64,000 nt of DNA from an uncultured Muribaculaceae bacterium (GCA_910587185.1 CAJULY010000010.1:25605-89604); one strand, 5' to 3'. Numbered from the stretch's first letter, positions 35,761-44,906 are shown. Notes: generated by a model from the letters alone, not told the origin. A program made the numbers and translations.

Positions 35761-37002
35761 TTATTTTGCTGCCGGCTTCTCTGCGGCTGCGGCACGCTGG
35801 GGCTGCGATGCTGCATCGACAGGCACAATCTTCATGCCGTCCTTGAGTTTCGAGCCGACGCCTTCGATGGCCACGCGGTCGCCAGCCTTGAGGCCTGAAG
35901 TGACAACGAAGTTCTGTCCGTCGGAAATTTCCTGAACGGTGATGGGGGTGGTGACAACCTTGTTGCTGTCGTTGACAGTATAGACGAAGCGCTTGTCCTG
36001 AAGCTCGAAAGTGGCTTTCTGAGGAATGACAAGAGCGTCAGACTGTGAAACCGGAATCATGATTGTTCCGGTAGAACCGCTGCGGAGCATTCCGCTCGGA
36101 TTGGGGAAAAGTGCGCGCACGCTGGCAGCGCCTGTCGAAGTGTCGATGAGACCGTTGACGGTTGCGACTTTGCCCTTGAGGGGATATTCCGATCCGTTGG
36201 CCAGTCGAAGAGTGACTTCGGGCATAGCCTGGATGGCCTGTGCGAGCGAGCGCTGTCCGCCTTCTGTCAGATCGAGAAGGTCTTTCTCGGTCAGGGAGAA
36301 GTAGGCATAGACGTCGTTGTTGTCTGAGATCGTGGTCAGAGGTTCCATTGAAGAGGGAGATGCGAGTGAACCTTCGCGGCTGGGGATGGATCCGACCACG
36401 CCGTCGCTCGGTGAAGTGACCACGGTGTAAGCAAGATTCTTCTTTGCGATGGTTACCTGGCTGTTGGCCTGTGCGAGAGCGGCGTTGGCCTGTGCGAGAG
36501 CGGCGTTGGCGGTCTGGAGGTCATTGTCGGCCAGCTGATATTCATACTGGCTGATGATGTTCTTGTTAAGAAGGTCGCGCTTGGTGTCGGCGGTCATTTT
36601 TGCTGTGGCCACACGTGTTTTCGCCGAATTCACGGCTGCTACGGCGTTGGCAACCTGACTCTGGGCCTGACGCAGAGCTGCCTCATACTGCACCTGGTCG
36701 ATGGTGAAGAGGACCTGACCTTTCTTCACATGCTGTCCTTCATCCACGTGGACTTTGGTTATGAATCCTGAGATCTGGGGACGGATTTCAATATCGGTCT
36801 TTCCCTTGATGAGAGCCGGATATTGTGCGGCGTTGCTGGCGCTCGACGGAGTCACCTGCATGACAGCGATCTGAGGATCGGGCATCTGCTGCTGGTCCTG
36901 TTTGGATCCGCATGATGTTACCGACAGGGTAAAGGCTGCGCCGAGCGCGAGGGCCGACGCGGTTTTCAGCATGTTTCGATTCATTTTTCTGTTTGTTATC
37001 AT
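35761..37002 (-). CDS. RND efflux periplasmic adaptor (AcrA/MexA family)
   Basis: 413 residues from the ATG at 37002; the frame reaches 37068 but that codon lies upstream of the predicted start of transcription. Lipobox TSC ('AAFTLSVTSCGSKQ'), lipoyl half-motifs ('ISGFITKVHVDEGQHVKKGQ', 'VTSPSDGVVGSIPSREG'), a coiled-coil hairpin between, beta-barrel and membrane-proximal domain ending in an Ala/Lys tail. It bridges pump and outer duct. First gene of the four-gene operon adaptor, permease, OMF, lpxA; 74 bases separate it from the permease. Confidence 0.95.
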   Translation of the reverse strand: MITNRKMNRNMLKTASALALGAAFTLSVTSCGSKQDQQQMPDPQIAVMQVTPSSASNAAQYPALIKGKTDIEIRPQISGFITKVHVDEGQHVKKGQVLFTIDQVQYEAALRQAQSQVANAVAAVNSAKTRVATAKMTADTKRDLLNKNIISQYEYQLADNDLQTANAALAQANAALAQANSQVTIAKKNLAYTVVTSPSDGVVGSIPSREGSLASPSSMEPLTTISDNNDVYAYFSLTEKDLLDLTEGGQRSLAQAIQAMPEVTLRLANGSEYPLKGKVATVNGLIDTSTGAASVRALFPNPSGMLRSGSTGTIMIPVSQSDALVIPQKATFELQDKRFVYTVNDSNKVVTTPITVQEISDGQNFVVTSGLKAGDRVAIEGVGSKLKDGMKIVPVDAASQPQRAAAAEKPAAK

Positions 37003-37055
37003 TGTTTTTACCTTGAAATTCGTGTGATTATGGAATAATCCTATTAAATCGACTG

Positions 37056-37063
37056 CAAAATTA
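37056..37063 (-). promoter_or_regulatory. Probable -7 element for the RND operon
   Basis: TAATTTTG on the minus strand, 54 bases upstream of the adaptor ATG at 37002. No good -33 element at the right distance. It argues against the longer adaptor start at 37068. Confidence 0.45.
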
Positions 37064-37210
37064 CTCACAATAGATTGTAGTAAATATGATATATGTCATA
37101 AAATTAAAACTCATTTGTTTTTTATATAATTTATTAGATATAATAAGGTCAGAATGTTTTGCGGGAGGAGAACTTTTATGTTTTTTTGTGATAATAAAGG
37201 TCTATTATGG

Positions 37211-37239
37211 AAAAAGCCCCGCCATTGACGACGGAGCTT
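37211..37239 (-). terminator. Terminator after the small beta-barrel gene
   Basis: AAGC (37214-37217) with GCTT (37236-37239) and CCG with CGG (37219-37221 with 37232-37234), one mismatch between. On the minus strand a short T-run follows. Confidence 0.5.
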
Positions 37240-37267
37240 CCTGTCTGAGCAGGCATTTCATTGCTGT

Positions 37268-37831
37268 TCAGCGTTTTTTCGGGCGGCCGCCTATTACGCC
37301 GCCAATGGTGAATTCTATGTTGGAATAGCCGGTGCGGGTTATGTTGGAACTCAGGGTGAGGCGCAGATGATGAAAAAGTTCGACTCCGACTCTCGGAGCG
37401 AACGTAAAACATTTGCCGGAGCCGTCATAAACCACTTCGTCAATGGCATCATATATATTTAGTCCGAATCCGGCTCCCACGAATGGACTGACTTTCTTTC
37501 CCTGACCGAAATTGTAGCCTCCGGTCAATAGGTAGTTGACCGAGCGGTTGCTCTGTTCGTAGGTATAATTTGATGAGTGGAATTTTCTTACGGCTGTCGT
37601 CGCATTGATCTGAAATCCCATGTCCCACGAACTTTTCGGAATATTGTAACGGATTTCGGCTCCGAAGGCCGGACCGACAGTAGCGCTTCCGCCATGAAAT
37701 CCGCCCAACGGAGCCGTCAGCCCGACGCGCAACTCACCCTCCACCCGCTGCACCTCAACTTCGTTTGATTGTGCTTTGACAAAGGGTAAACCGAAAATGG
37801 TTAATAACGTACAAAAAAACAGTTTTTTCAT
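37268..37831 (-). CDS. Small outer-membrane beta-barrel protein
   Basis: 187 residues with a signal peptide ('FFCTLLTIFGLPFVKA-QSN') and alternating barrel strands ('VGLTAPLGGFHGG', 'NYLLTGGYNFGQGKKVSPF', 'VGAGFGLNIYD', 'LRLTLSSNITRTGY'). It resembles the porin-family/OmpW-like 8-strand barrels. The C-terminus is basic ('GGRPKKR') rather than ending in Phe, which is atypical. It has its own promoter. Function unknown. Confidence 0.75.
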   Translation of the reverse strand: MKKLFFCTLLTIFGLPFVKAQSNEVEVQRVEGELRVGLTAPLGGFHGGSATVGPAFGAEIRYNIPKSSWDMGFQINATTAVRKFHSSNYTYEQSNRSVNYLLTGGYNFGQGKKVSPFVGAGFGLNIYDAIDEVVYDGSGKCFTFAPRVGVELFHHLRLTLSSNITRTGYSNIEFTIGGVIGGRPKKR

Positions 37832-37860
37832 AATAAATAAAAATGTGGTGATATTTTCTG

Positions 37861-37891
37861 CAAAGATAGTATTTATTTGTCAATCAGCAAA
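37861..37891 (-). promoter_or_regulatory. Promoter of the small beta-barrel gene
   Basis: Minus-strand TTTG (37888-37891), 19-base spacer, TATCTTTG (37861-37868), 30 bases upstream of the start codon. The -33 element abuts the terminator of the gene before. Confidence 0.7.
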
Positions 37892-37892
37892 A

Positions 37893-37932
37893 TAAAAAAA
37901 CAGCGGCCGCTCGGTTTCTGAGAGGGCCGCTG
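37893..37932 (-). terminator. Terminator after the M13 peptidase gene
   Basis: CAGCGGCC (37901-37908) pairs perfectly with GGCCGCTG (37925-37932); on the minus strand seven T residues follow. Confidence 0.85.
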
Positions 37933-37956
37933 TAGGTGGTTTGGCAGTATGTTATA

Positions 37957-39993
37957 TTACCAGATGATCACGCGCTCCGATTCGGGACGGAACATGGGCT
38001 GACCTTCCGTGATGTTGAATGCCTTGAAGAAGGGCTCGAAATTGCGCAGGGTGACATTCACGCGGTTCTCGCCGAGAGAGTGGACGTCGCCGGTTGTGAG
38101 CGAACGGATCTCCTCGTCGCGGATGTTCTGGCCCCAGAGGTTGGCATAGTTGAGGTAGAACACCTGGAAGGGCGAGAGTCCTTCGATGGTTACTTTTTCA
38201 ACATCAACGCCTTTTTTCTTCTGGGAGTCGAGGAAGGCGGTCATTGCCACACGGAGACCGCCCTGATCGGCGATGTTCTCGCCCATGGTGTAAGTTCCGT
38301 TGGCGTGGAGGCCGGGAAGCACTTCAACAGCGTCGAACTGCTCGCCGAGTTTCTTGGCGCGGGCGTTGAAAGCCTCGGCGTCTTCGGCGGTCCACCAGTT
38401 GGCCATGTTGCCGTTGGCGTCGAAGTTACGTCCCTGATCGTCGAATCCGTGAGTCATCTCGTGGCCGATAACAACGCCGATGCCGCCGTAGTTTTCAGCG
38501 TCGGAGCTTTCGGGATCGAAGAAGGGCGCCTGAAGGATGGCGGCGGGGAACACGATTTCATTGGCAAGAGGATTATAGTAGGCGTTGACGGTCTGAGGAG
38601 TCATGCCCCACTCGGTGCGGTCAACCGGTTTGCCCCACTTGCTGTAGTAGTCTTTCTGATGCCACATGCTGACATTGTGCATGTTCTCGTAGTATGAGAG
38701 GTTGGGGTCTATTTCCAGAGTGGAGTAATCTTTCCATTTGTCGGGATAGCCGATCTTGACCGTGAAAGCGTTGAGCTTCTTGATTGCGTTGAGCTTGGTG
38801 TCGTCGCTCATCCATTCGAGGTTGATGATGTGTTTGCCGAGAGCGGTGCGCAGGTTCTCGACGAGACCTATCATATAGTCTTTGGATGACTGGGGAAAGT
38901 ATTTCTCCACATAGAGCTGACCTACGGCTTCGCCCATGGCCCCTTCAGTTGCGCCGAGAGCGCGTTTCCAGCGCGGGCGCTGCTGCTCGACTCCGCTCAT
39001 GACTTTGCTGAACTCGAAGGCGGCGTCGGTGAAATCGTCGGAGAGGCGACCGGCAGCCTGGCTGACATAATTCCAGAGATAATAGTCCTTGATCTCGCGG
39101 TCGGTGAGCGAGGCCATCAGGTCATTGCCTTTCTTGGCGGTGTTGATGGTGGTGACGATCACATTCTCAGGCGAGGGAATGCCCATTGTCTCGATGAAGA
39201 AGCGATCCCAGTTGAAGGCGGGATACATCTTCTTGAGCTGGGCGAAGGTGCGCGGGTTGTATTGGGCCGGAATGTTGCGGCTCTCTTCGCGGGTCCATGT
39301 CGAATCGGCGATTGCCGTCTCTATTTTCATGACGTTCTTCATGATGCGCTGGGCGTCTTTCTTCTTGTAGCCCGCGTTCATCATCTGCTTGACAATGAGC
39401 TTCTGATAGGCATCGCGCACTTCTTTGTTGCGCTTGTCGTTTTTCAGATAATAGTCGCGGTCGCCGAGACCGAGGCCCGGACCGCCGACATACATGGCAT
39501 AGACGTTGGAGTTGGTGAGATCTTCCTGAGGGCCGGCCGAGATAAACGGACTGGCGTAGTTGGTGTGCATCCAGAGGAAGAGGTCTTCCATGCCCTCGTG
39601 GGGGGTATTCTCGATTTTTTTGAGATCGGCCTGGATCGGTTTGGCTCCTTCGGCGTTGCGTCGCACTGAGTCCATGGCCTGATTATAGATTGTCGAGACC
39701 TTGAAAGCCACAGTGCCCGGTTTGGGATTCTGGCCGGCGAGGTTCAGGACGATGTCCTTGACGCGCTGTTCGGAGGTGTCGGAAAGCACGTTGAATTTTC
39801 CATAGCGTGCATGCTCGGCTGTGAGTGGATTGGCTTTCTGCCACTTTGCGTTGACGTGGCGGTAAAAGTCTGTCCCGGCGGCAATTGAGTTGTCAATCTG
39901 CTTCGGATCGAGACTTTTGAGATGCTCCTGTGCCGAAGCGGCTGAAGCTGATAGGCTTATGGCCATGGCAAGAAGGATTTTAGATGATTTCAT
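37957..39993 (-). CDS. pepO: M13 family metallopeptidase (PepO/neprilysin-like)
   Basis: 678 residues with a signal peptide ('LAMAISLSASAASA-QEHL'), an N-terminal M13 domain ('GTDFYRHVNAKWQKANPL'), and the catalytic C-terminal domain with 'NAYYNPLANEIVFPAAILQ', zinc motif HEMTH at 511-515 ('VIGHEMTHGFDDQGR'), and 'ENIADQGGL' giving the third ligand. It cleaves short peptides in the periplasm or outside. Length matches the family. It follows ubiE/menG after 41 bases on the same strand, and a terminator follows it. Confidence 0.95.
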   Translation of the reverse strand: MKSSKILLAMAISLSASAASAQEHLKSLDPKQIDNSIAAGTDFYRHVNAKWQKANPLTAEHARYGKFNVLSDTSEQRVKDIVLNLAGQNPKPGTVAFKVSTIYNQAMDSVRRNAEGAKPIQADLKKIENTPHEGMEDLFLWMHTNYASPFISAGPQEDLTNSNVYAMYVGGPGLGLGDRDYYLKNDKRNKEVRDAYQKLIVKQMMNAGYKKKDAQRIMKNVMKIETAIADSTWTREESRNIPAQYNPRTFAQLKKMYPAFNWDRFFIETMGIPSPENVIVTTINTAKKGNDLMASLTDREIKDYYLWNYVSQAAGRLSDDFTDAAFEFSKVMSGVEQQRPRWKRALGATEGAMGEAVGQLYVEKYFPQSSKDYMIGLVENLRTALGKHIINLEWMSDDTKLNAIKKLNAFTVKIGYPDKWKDYSTLEIDPNLSYYENMHNVSMWHQKDYYSKWGKPVDRTEWGMTPQTVNAYYNPLANEIVFPAAILQAPFFDPESSDAENYGGIGVVIGHEMTHGFDDQGRNFDANGNMANWWTAEDAEAFNARAKKLGEQFDAVEVLPGLHANGTYTMGENIADQGGLRVAMTAFLDSQKKKGVDVEKVTIEGLSPFQVFYLNYANLWGQNIRDEEIRSLTTGDVHSLGENRVNVTLRNFEPFFKAFNITEGQPMFRPESERVIIW

Positions 39994-40034
39994 TATGTTT
40001 TGCAGTTAAGTATGGTTTATGTGTCTTGCTATTG

Positions 40035-40814
40035 TCAGGACTTCTTGAAAGCGGTATAAACGGTGCATGTGCCGAATGTCATCGGATGATGGTCGGCATC
40101 CGTCAGCCCTACGCTTTCGATCAGTCGTGTCATATCCCTGCCCTGTGGCACTGCGGCTATCGATTCGGGGAGATAGCTGTAGGCGCGCACGTCTTTCGAT
40201 ACCATCCGGCCCATGAAAGGAATAATGTGGCGCGTATAGATGTCATATAGGGGTTTAACCAAGGGTGATGTGGGGGTGGAGAGTTCGATTATGGCGAGCA
40301 TCCCTCCGGGTTTCAGGACGCGGGCCATTTCGCTCAGCCCCTTGTCGAGATGCTGGAAGTTGCGCACGCCGTAGGCAACGGTGACAAGTCCCATCGAGTT
40401 GTCGGCAAACGGAAGCGAGAGGCAGTCGGCTTTCAACAGCTCCACTCTGTCGCTCAGCCCCGCTTCGCTAACCTTACGGCGCCCGAGCATGAGCATCCCT
40501 TCCGAGAGGTCTATGCCCGTTATTTTTGCCGCCGGGTCGAGCCGGGCCAGACTGATCGCTACGTCGGCAGTGCCGGTTGCCACGTCGAGCCAGGGCTGTT
40601 CGGGAGATTTCCTGCGGATTCGCTTGAGGCAGCTTCGCAGCCAAAGCCTGTGGAGACCGAACGACATGGCCCGGTTCATGAAATCGTAGGCCGGAGCGAT
40701 GTTGTCAAACATCGCTTCGACCTGTTGTGATTTCGGACGGTTTTCCTCGCCGTAGGGGGTGATGTTCTCGCAGTCCACGTCAGCGTGAGAGTTGCTGGAG
40801 GCAGTCGAGGACAT
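40035..40814 (-). CDS. ubiE: Demethylmenaquinone methyltransferase (UbiE/MenG)
   Basis: 259 residues with the UbiE signature 'YDFMNRAMSFGLHRLWLRS', SAM loop 'WLDVATGTADVAISLA', and 'YGVRNFQHLDKGLSEMARVL' and 'GGMLAIIELSTP'. In an anaerobic Bacteroidales the substrate is most likely demethylmenaquinone (MenG activity). The ATG start overlaps purC by 35 bases; a GTG at 40778, one base after the purC stop, is a good alternative and would drop 12 low-similarity residues. Confidence 0.94.
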   Translation of the reverse strand: MSSTASSNSHADVDCENITPYGEENRPKSQQVEAMFDNIAPAYDFMNRAMSFGLHRLWLRSCLKRIRRKSPEQPWLDVATGTADVAISLARLDPAAKITGIDLSEGMLMLGRRKVSEAGLSDRVELLKADCLSLPFADNSMGLVTVAYGVRNFQHLDKGLSEMARVLKPGGMLAIIELSTPTSPLVKPLYDIYTRHIIPFMGRMVSKDVRAYSYLPESIAAVPQGRDMTRLIESVGLTDADHHPMTFGTCTVYTAFKKS

Positions 40815-41733
40815 TGACGGCGATGCGGTCTTTAAGATTCGACTCGTCGGCCTTGATGAAGTCCTGGCCTGTTACGTGTTCGTAGAGCTCTATGTAGCGG
40901 TCAGATATTGTCTTGATGATTTCCGGGGTCATTTCCGGAACTTTCTGGCCTGCCTGTCCCATGAAGCCGTTGTCCATAAGCCACTGGCGCACGAATTCCT
41001 TGCTCAGCTGACGCTGGGGAAGGCCTTTCTCGAAGCGTTCCTCGTAGCCCTCGGCATAGAAATAGCGTGATGAGTCGGGGGTGTGGATCTCGTCGATGAG
41101 ATAGACTTTGCCGTCGTGTTTGCCGAATTCATATTTCGTGTCAACGAGAATGAGGCCCTTTTCCGCTGCCATCTTCTGGCCGCGTGCGAAAAGCTTGCGG
41201 GTATATTCCTCCATTTTCTCGTAATCCTCAGCCGATACGATTCCCTGGGCTATGATTTCTTCCTTGGAGATGTTCTCGTCATGTCCGGCATCGGCTTTTG
41301 TGGTCGGCGTGATGATCGGTTCGGGGAATGCCTGGTTTTCGCGCATGCCTTCGGGGAGCTTCACTCCGCAGAGTTCGCGGCATCCGTTCTTGTATTCGCG
41401 CCATGCGCTGCCGGTCAGATAGCCGCGGATAATCATTTCGACGCGGAATCCCTCGCAGCGTATGCCGACCGACACCATGGGATCCGGTGTCGCCAGTTTC
41501 CAGTTGGGAACAATGTCGGAAGTCGCGTCAAGAAAATAAGTGGCGATCTGATTGAGGACTTGTCCTTTGTAGGGAATGCCTTCGGGGAGAACGACGTCAA
41601 AGGCCGAGATGCGGTCAGTCGCGATCATTACGAGAGTGTCGTCGCCTATGGAATAGACATCGCGCACTTTGCCGTGATAGACGCCGGTCTGGCCGGGGAA
41701 ATTGTAATCGGTTGAAACCAATGCTTTAGCCAT
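40780..41733 (-). CDS. purC: Phosphoribosylaminoimidazole-succinocarboxamide synthase
   Basis: 317 residues, the longer SAICAR synthetase form: 'GKVRDVYSIGDDTLVMIATD', 'SAFDVVLPEGIPYKGQVL', 'EMIIRGYLTGSAWREYKNG', 'LILVDTKYEFGKHDGKVYL', 'DEIHTPDSSRYFY'. It joins aspartate to CAIR in purine synthesis, in the cytoplasm. It overlaps ubiE downstream. It starts 42 bases after the PNGase F gene, with no promoter seen between, so read-through from there is likely. Confidence 0.97.
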   Translation of the reverse strand: MAKALVSTDYNFPGQTGVYHGKVRDVYSIGDDTLVMIATDRISAFDVVLPEGIPYKGQVLNQIATYFLDATSDIVPNWKLATPDPMVSVGIRCEGFRVEMIIRGYLTGSAWREYKNGCRELCGVKLPEGMRENQAFPEPIITPTTKADAGHDENISKEEIIAQGIVSAEDYEKMEEYTRKLFARGQKMAAEKGLILVDTKYEFGKHDGKVYLIDEIHTPDSSRYFYAEGYEERFEKGLPQRQLSKEFVRQWLMDNGFMGQAGQKVPEMTPEIIKTISDRYIELYEHVTGQDFIKADESNLKDRIAVNVLDCLQQLSR

Positions 41734-41775
41734 AAGTAAACCTTTTTGTTTTTATTGGAAATTTTGTCTTGACTG

Positions 41776-43479
41776 TCAATAGAGGAGCGTTCCGGAAATG
41801 CACCAGTAGCTGTTGCTGCCTCCCTCGGGAGCACCCTGGGGGATCTTGACCTCCATGGTGTGTTCGCCTGCCGAGAGGTCGCCCAAGTAGATGTATTCGG
41901 GATTGGTGACTGTTGCGGGACACCAGTTCGAGCGGCTCAGGTCGCTTGAACTGAGGCCGTTGGAGAAGTTGCCCGAACAGGGATTCCAGTTGCGGTATGT
42001 GCCGCAGTCGTCGCGCCAGGGGATGAATGTTATGATTTTTTTGCCGTCGAGATAGATGGTGTTGGGTTTCTGGTTGAACTCGTCGCCGTTGCCCCAACCC
42101 CCGTGACCGGTCGTGGTGTAGTAGAGGATCGCGTTCTTTACAGGCTCTTTCAGAGTGAATTTGACTTTCAGCGAATCGTTGAGCATGAAAATCGGGTAGG
42201 GCTGACCGGCCTGTTCGAGATAGTTGACGGTGTTGAACAGAGGCATGGTGCGGTAGGTCTGGCGTTCGCCGTCGGGATAATATTTGAGCTTGAGTGAAAG
42301 TCTGTGGCCCTTGGAATCCCAGTTGCCGATGTAGGCGCCGATCCAGGCTTCGTTGACGAGGCGGTCGGCTATGTTGGTCACCTCTGTCTTGTAGAGGACA
42401 GAATCAACCCATTCCTGACCGGGAACGACATTCTTGTTGTAGGCGCGTACTCCGAAGCCGGTGAAGAAGCGCATCAGCTCGAGGGGCACGTCATATTCCG
42501 GTGTGGAGACGAGGCCGTGATAGTCGGTGTCGCCCGAATGGAACGCGGGGACTGATTTGAGATCGCGGATAGCGTCGATAAACGACTGTTTCTTGTCCGT
42601 CGGGATCATGAAGATGGAGCCGGTGCGGTCGTAGGCATCGCCGTCGGAATACTGCACGACTTCCACGAAGACCTGACGGTCCGAAACCTTCTCCGGGAGT
42701 TTCACTTTCTTCAGGATTATGGTTCCTCCTCCCACGTTGTAGATCTCACCGCCAACGAGCGATTCAGGAATCTTCGCGCCGTCAAAATTGATGCGGGCCT
42801 GATCGAAGACAGGGATCGTGATTACGCCGCTCTGGTTTATGGTGTACTGATAGTGGGCTGCATCCATTTTCTCTCCGAGGGTTGAAGGGAAAACATTTTT
42901 TGTTTCTTTCAGCTGAGTTATCTCTGTTGCTTCCTGGACTTGGTCGCCGTTGCGGACAACACGTAGCACAAGTCCGTCAGGCACCCCTACGCCCGGCTGC
43001 GGAGTGCCGCGAAACGGGATTGCCGTCGTGAACCAGATCTCGATCGTGTTGGAGTTGATCGATGTACGCATGACGGTGCACTCCAGCCCGAGATATTTGT
43101 CTTTCTTCACCTCGGTCATGTTCTTGCCGAAAGTGAAGGGATTTTCCGCATATATGGTTTTGCCGTCGGGCAGCATGGCCCAGCGATATTCCTTCTGGTC
43201 TGCGTAGTTGATGAAGGTCTTGGTGACAGGATGTTTCAGGGGTTCGCCGGAGGCGAGAGCTTCGGCAGCGCGTGCGCTTTCAACGACGACCTCATTCCCC
43301 CTCACTGTCATAAGCGTCTTTGCCGGGCTGACATTGCCCTTATATGAACTCTGATAGGTCACTTCGATAGCTTTGGCCTTGCGCACTTTTTTTGCGATAT
43401 TCTGGGCCTGAGCCGCAGATACACCGCCTGCAAACAGCATTACCGTTAAGGCCACACAGTTAAGCAGTATTTTTTTCAT
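41776..43479 (-). CDS. Secreted PNGase F-type peptide:N-glycanase with an N-terminal GLPGLI-like domain
   Basis: 567 residues with a signal peptide (cleavage near 'AQA-QNIAK'). Residues ~36-190 resemble the GLPGLI family ('YLGLECTVMRTS', 'IEIWFTTAIPF', 'GVPDGLVLRVV' matching the family's 'WYTTDIPI...GLPGLILEI'). Residues ~255-565 match PNGase F: Asp284 in 'YDRTG', Glu377 in 'NEAW' and Glu467 in 'GNGDEF' align with Asp60, Glu118 and Glu206 of the Elizabethkingia enzyme, and 'SNWCPA' matches 'GWCPG'. PNGase F cuts intact N-glycans from asparagine. No T9SS C-terminal signal is seen, so a periplasmic or Sec-exported place is likelier. Own promoter upstream. Confidence 0.85.
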   Translation of the reverse strand: MKKILLNCVALTVMLFAGGVSAAQAQNIAKKVRKAKAIEVTYQSSYKGNVSPAKTLMTVRGNEVVVESARAAEALASGEPLKHPVTKTFINYADQKEYRWAMLPDGKTIYAENPFTFGKNMTEVKKDKYLGLECTVMRTSINSNTIEIWFTTAIPFRGTPQPGVGVPDGLVLRVVRNGDQVQEATEITQLKETKNVFPSTLGEKMDAAHYQYTINQSGVITIPVFDQARINFDGAKIPESLVGGEIYNVGGGTIILKKVKLPEKVSDRQVFVEVVQYSDGDAYDRTGSIFMIPTDKKQSFIDAIRDLKSVPAFHSGDTDYHGLVSTPEYDVPLELMRFFTGFGVRAYNKNVVPGQEWVDSVLYKTEVTNIADRLVNEAWIGAYIGNWDSKGHRLSLKLKYYPDGERQTYRTMPLFNTVNYLEQAGQPYPIFMLNDSLKVKFTLKEPVKNAILYYTTTGHGGWGNGDEFNQKPNTIYLDGKKIITFIPWRDDCGTYRNWNPCSGNFSNGLSSSDLSRSNWCPATVTNPEYIYLGDLSAGEHTMEVKIPQGAPEGGSNSYWCISGTLLY

Positions 43480-43520
43480 GGAATCGGGGAATATGATTTT
43501 TACAGTTCTTTATTTTGATG

Positions 43521-43551
43521 CAAAGATACTTACAATTCCCCAAACCGCAAA
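43521..43551 (-). promoter_or_regulatory. Promoter of the PNGase F gene
   Basis: Minus-strand TTTG (43548-43551), 19 bases, TATCTTTG (43521-43528), 42 bases upstream of the start codon. Confidence 0.75.
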
Positions 43552-43776
43552 GTCCCGCCCCACATTCTTTCTTCTTACTTTTCTTGCCCTTTCTATCCTA
43601 ATTCCACTAAGTCTGATAAGCTAAACCTTCCTATGTTATTGTTCATGTATCGGAGTCCGTAGGACGCACAACTTCTAACCGTGTATGGAGCGAAGCGGAG
43701 TGCACGGACAAAGGCCCGACAAGTATCGGCGTGCCGGAGGTATGCCTCTGTGTCGAAAACTTTTCCTGTGCCTGAA
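43552..43776. other. Non-coding stretch, possible interspersed element
   Basis: About 225 bases without a supported gene. An 83-residue minus-strand frame (43593-43844) crosses it, but it overlaps the end of the next gene in another frame and has no start context. The translated 'RSCASYGLRYMNN' type of peptide suggested a repeated chromosomal sequence to me, but no second copy lies in this window. Confidence 0.3.
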
Positions 43777-44769
43777 TCAATGGAGAAAGAAATCGAGATC
43801 GACCGAGCAGCTGTAAGGCGACTCATTGACCGACACCACGACATAGTCCTTCTTGTTGATGCGGAATTTCGAATACTCCTTTCCGTCGCCCGAAATCTTC
43901 TCTCCCTGAAATCCCGACTCCCTCAAAGCTTCTGTCAGTTCGGCTGCATACTTCTCCTTGTTTTGGCGCGTAAGTTCGCTTGTCGCTCCATTGATTGTTG
44001 TTGAATAAGTCACCGAAGTGAAAGATTTGTAGAAACTTATATCCTTCAAATAGAGCGGAGTCGGAACGCCGAAGGAAGCTTCTTTGCTCATTCCGAAAGA
44101 AACGGCAGTACCCGTGTTTGTTTTGAAAAATTTCAGTCCGTCGGACTTCAGGTAATTTTCGAATTTTGCAGCTGTTATGTCGGAAATTTGCGGAGAAAGC
44201 CCTAAGGGATGAAAAGCGGCTTTTAAAATGTCATTTTTCAGACTGTTGTCTGTTAAGACGGATTCTTCTTCAGCCGGAATAGAAGCCTGAGCTATTTTTC
44301 GTGAAGTTTTTCTCCCGCTTTTCTTTTGAATTTTCTTTGTGGATTTCTGTTTAGTTGTGCTGCTTTTCGCAGGAGCCTTAGCCTTGTTGACCGCTGTGGC
44401 AATGCGTCTGAACTCATCGCTTCCCAATCGTATATTGTTCTCGTTGACGACCGTCAGCGATTTTTCTGAAACAACTCCATCACTGAAAATCAGTTTAACC
44501 TTCTCAGGCGACTCCATCACCCATTTGAAAGTCTTGTTCGTATTATCCGGCTCACCCATGACAAGGTGAAACGTTTCCTCTTTGCCGGTTCCGTCGCGAT
44601 AGAATATGTAATCGTAGGCAATCGAACCGAGGAAAGTGCTGACAGTGTCAGACTTCCATTCGCCCGGAAGCACTTTCGACACCTCTTCCAAGCTCTGCGC
44701 CCCGGCAACTCCCGGCCATAAAAAAGTCAGAAGCACAACAACCGCATATAACTTATAAACAAATCTCAT
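43777..44769 (-). CDS. Secreted protein of unknown function with a lysine-rich linker
   Basis: 330 residues: signal peptide ('FLWPGVAGA-QSLEE'), an N-terminal lipocalin-like part ('VLPGEWKSDTV', 'YIFYRDGTGKEE', 'LGSDEFRRI', about 25-130), a Lys/Ser-rich linker at 130-165 ('KSTKKIQKKSGRKTSRKIAQ') and a C-terminal alpha/beta part (180-330). The N-terminal part resembles Bacteroidales lipocalin-like domains. No enzyme motif is seen. It has no clear neighbours on the same transcript. Confidence 0.7.
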   Translation of the reverse strand: MRFVYKLYAVVVLLTFLWPGVAGAQSLEEVSKVLPGEWKSDTVSTFLGSIAYDYIFYRDGTGKEETFHLVMGEPDNTNKTFKWVMESPEKVKLIFSDGVVSEKSLTVVNENNIRLGSDEFRRIATAVNKAKAPAKSSTTKQKSTKKIQKKSGRKTSRKIAQASIPAEEESVLTDNSLKNDILKAAFHPLGLSPQISDITAAKFENYLKSDGLKFFKTNTGTAVSFGMSKEASFGVPTPLYLKDISFYKSFTSVTYSTTINGATSELTRQNKEKYAAELTEALRESGFQGEKISGDGKEYSKFRINKKDYVVVSVNESPYSCSVDLDFFLH

Positions 44770-44831
44770 AATGATTCTTTCCTGATTCCCAGAATAACAA
44801 TAGACTAAATAATGACTTGACTAACATATTT

Positions 44832-44871
44832 AATCTACGGGCAAAGGTTGAAATACAATTGCCCGTAGATT
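44832..44871 (-). terminator. Perfect 13-base inverted repeat after the PD40 lipoprotein
   Basis: AATCTACGGGCAA (44832-44844) pairs with TTGCCCGTAGATT (44859-44871). No real T-run follows on either strand, so termination is only likely. Confidence 0.5.
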
Positions 44872-44906
44872 TAATTATGAAAAGATGTAATTAAGAGAAT
44901 TACCAA

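Noticed and set aside
37086..37328. 80-codon plus-strand frame
   Set aside because: Covers AT-rich intergenic DNA and the end of an opposite gene; no support.
43593..43844. 83-codon minus-strand frame
   Set aside because: Overlaps the 43777-44769 gene in another frame and has no ribosome-site or domain support.
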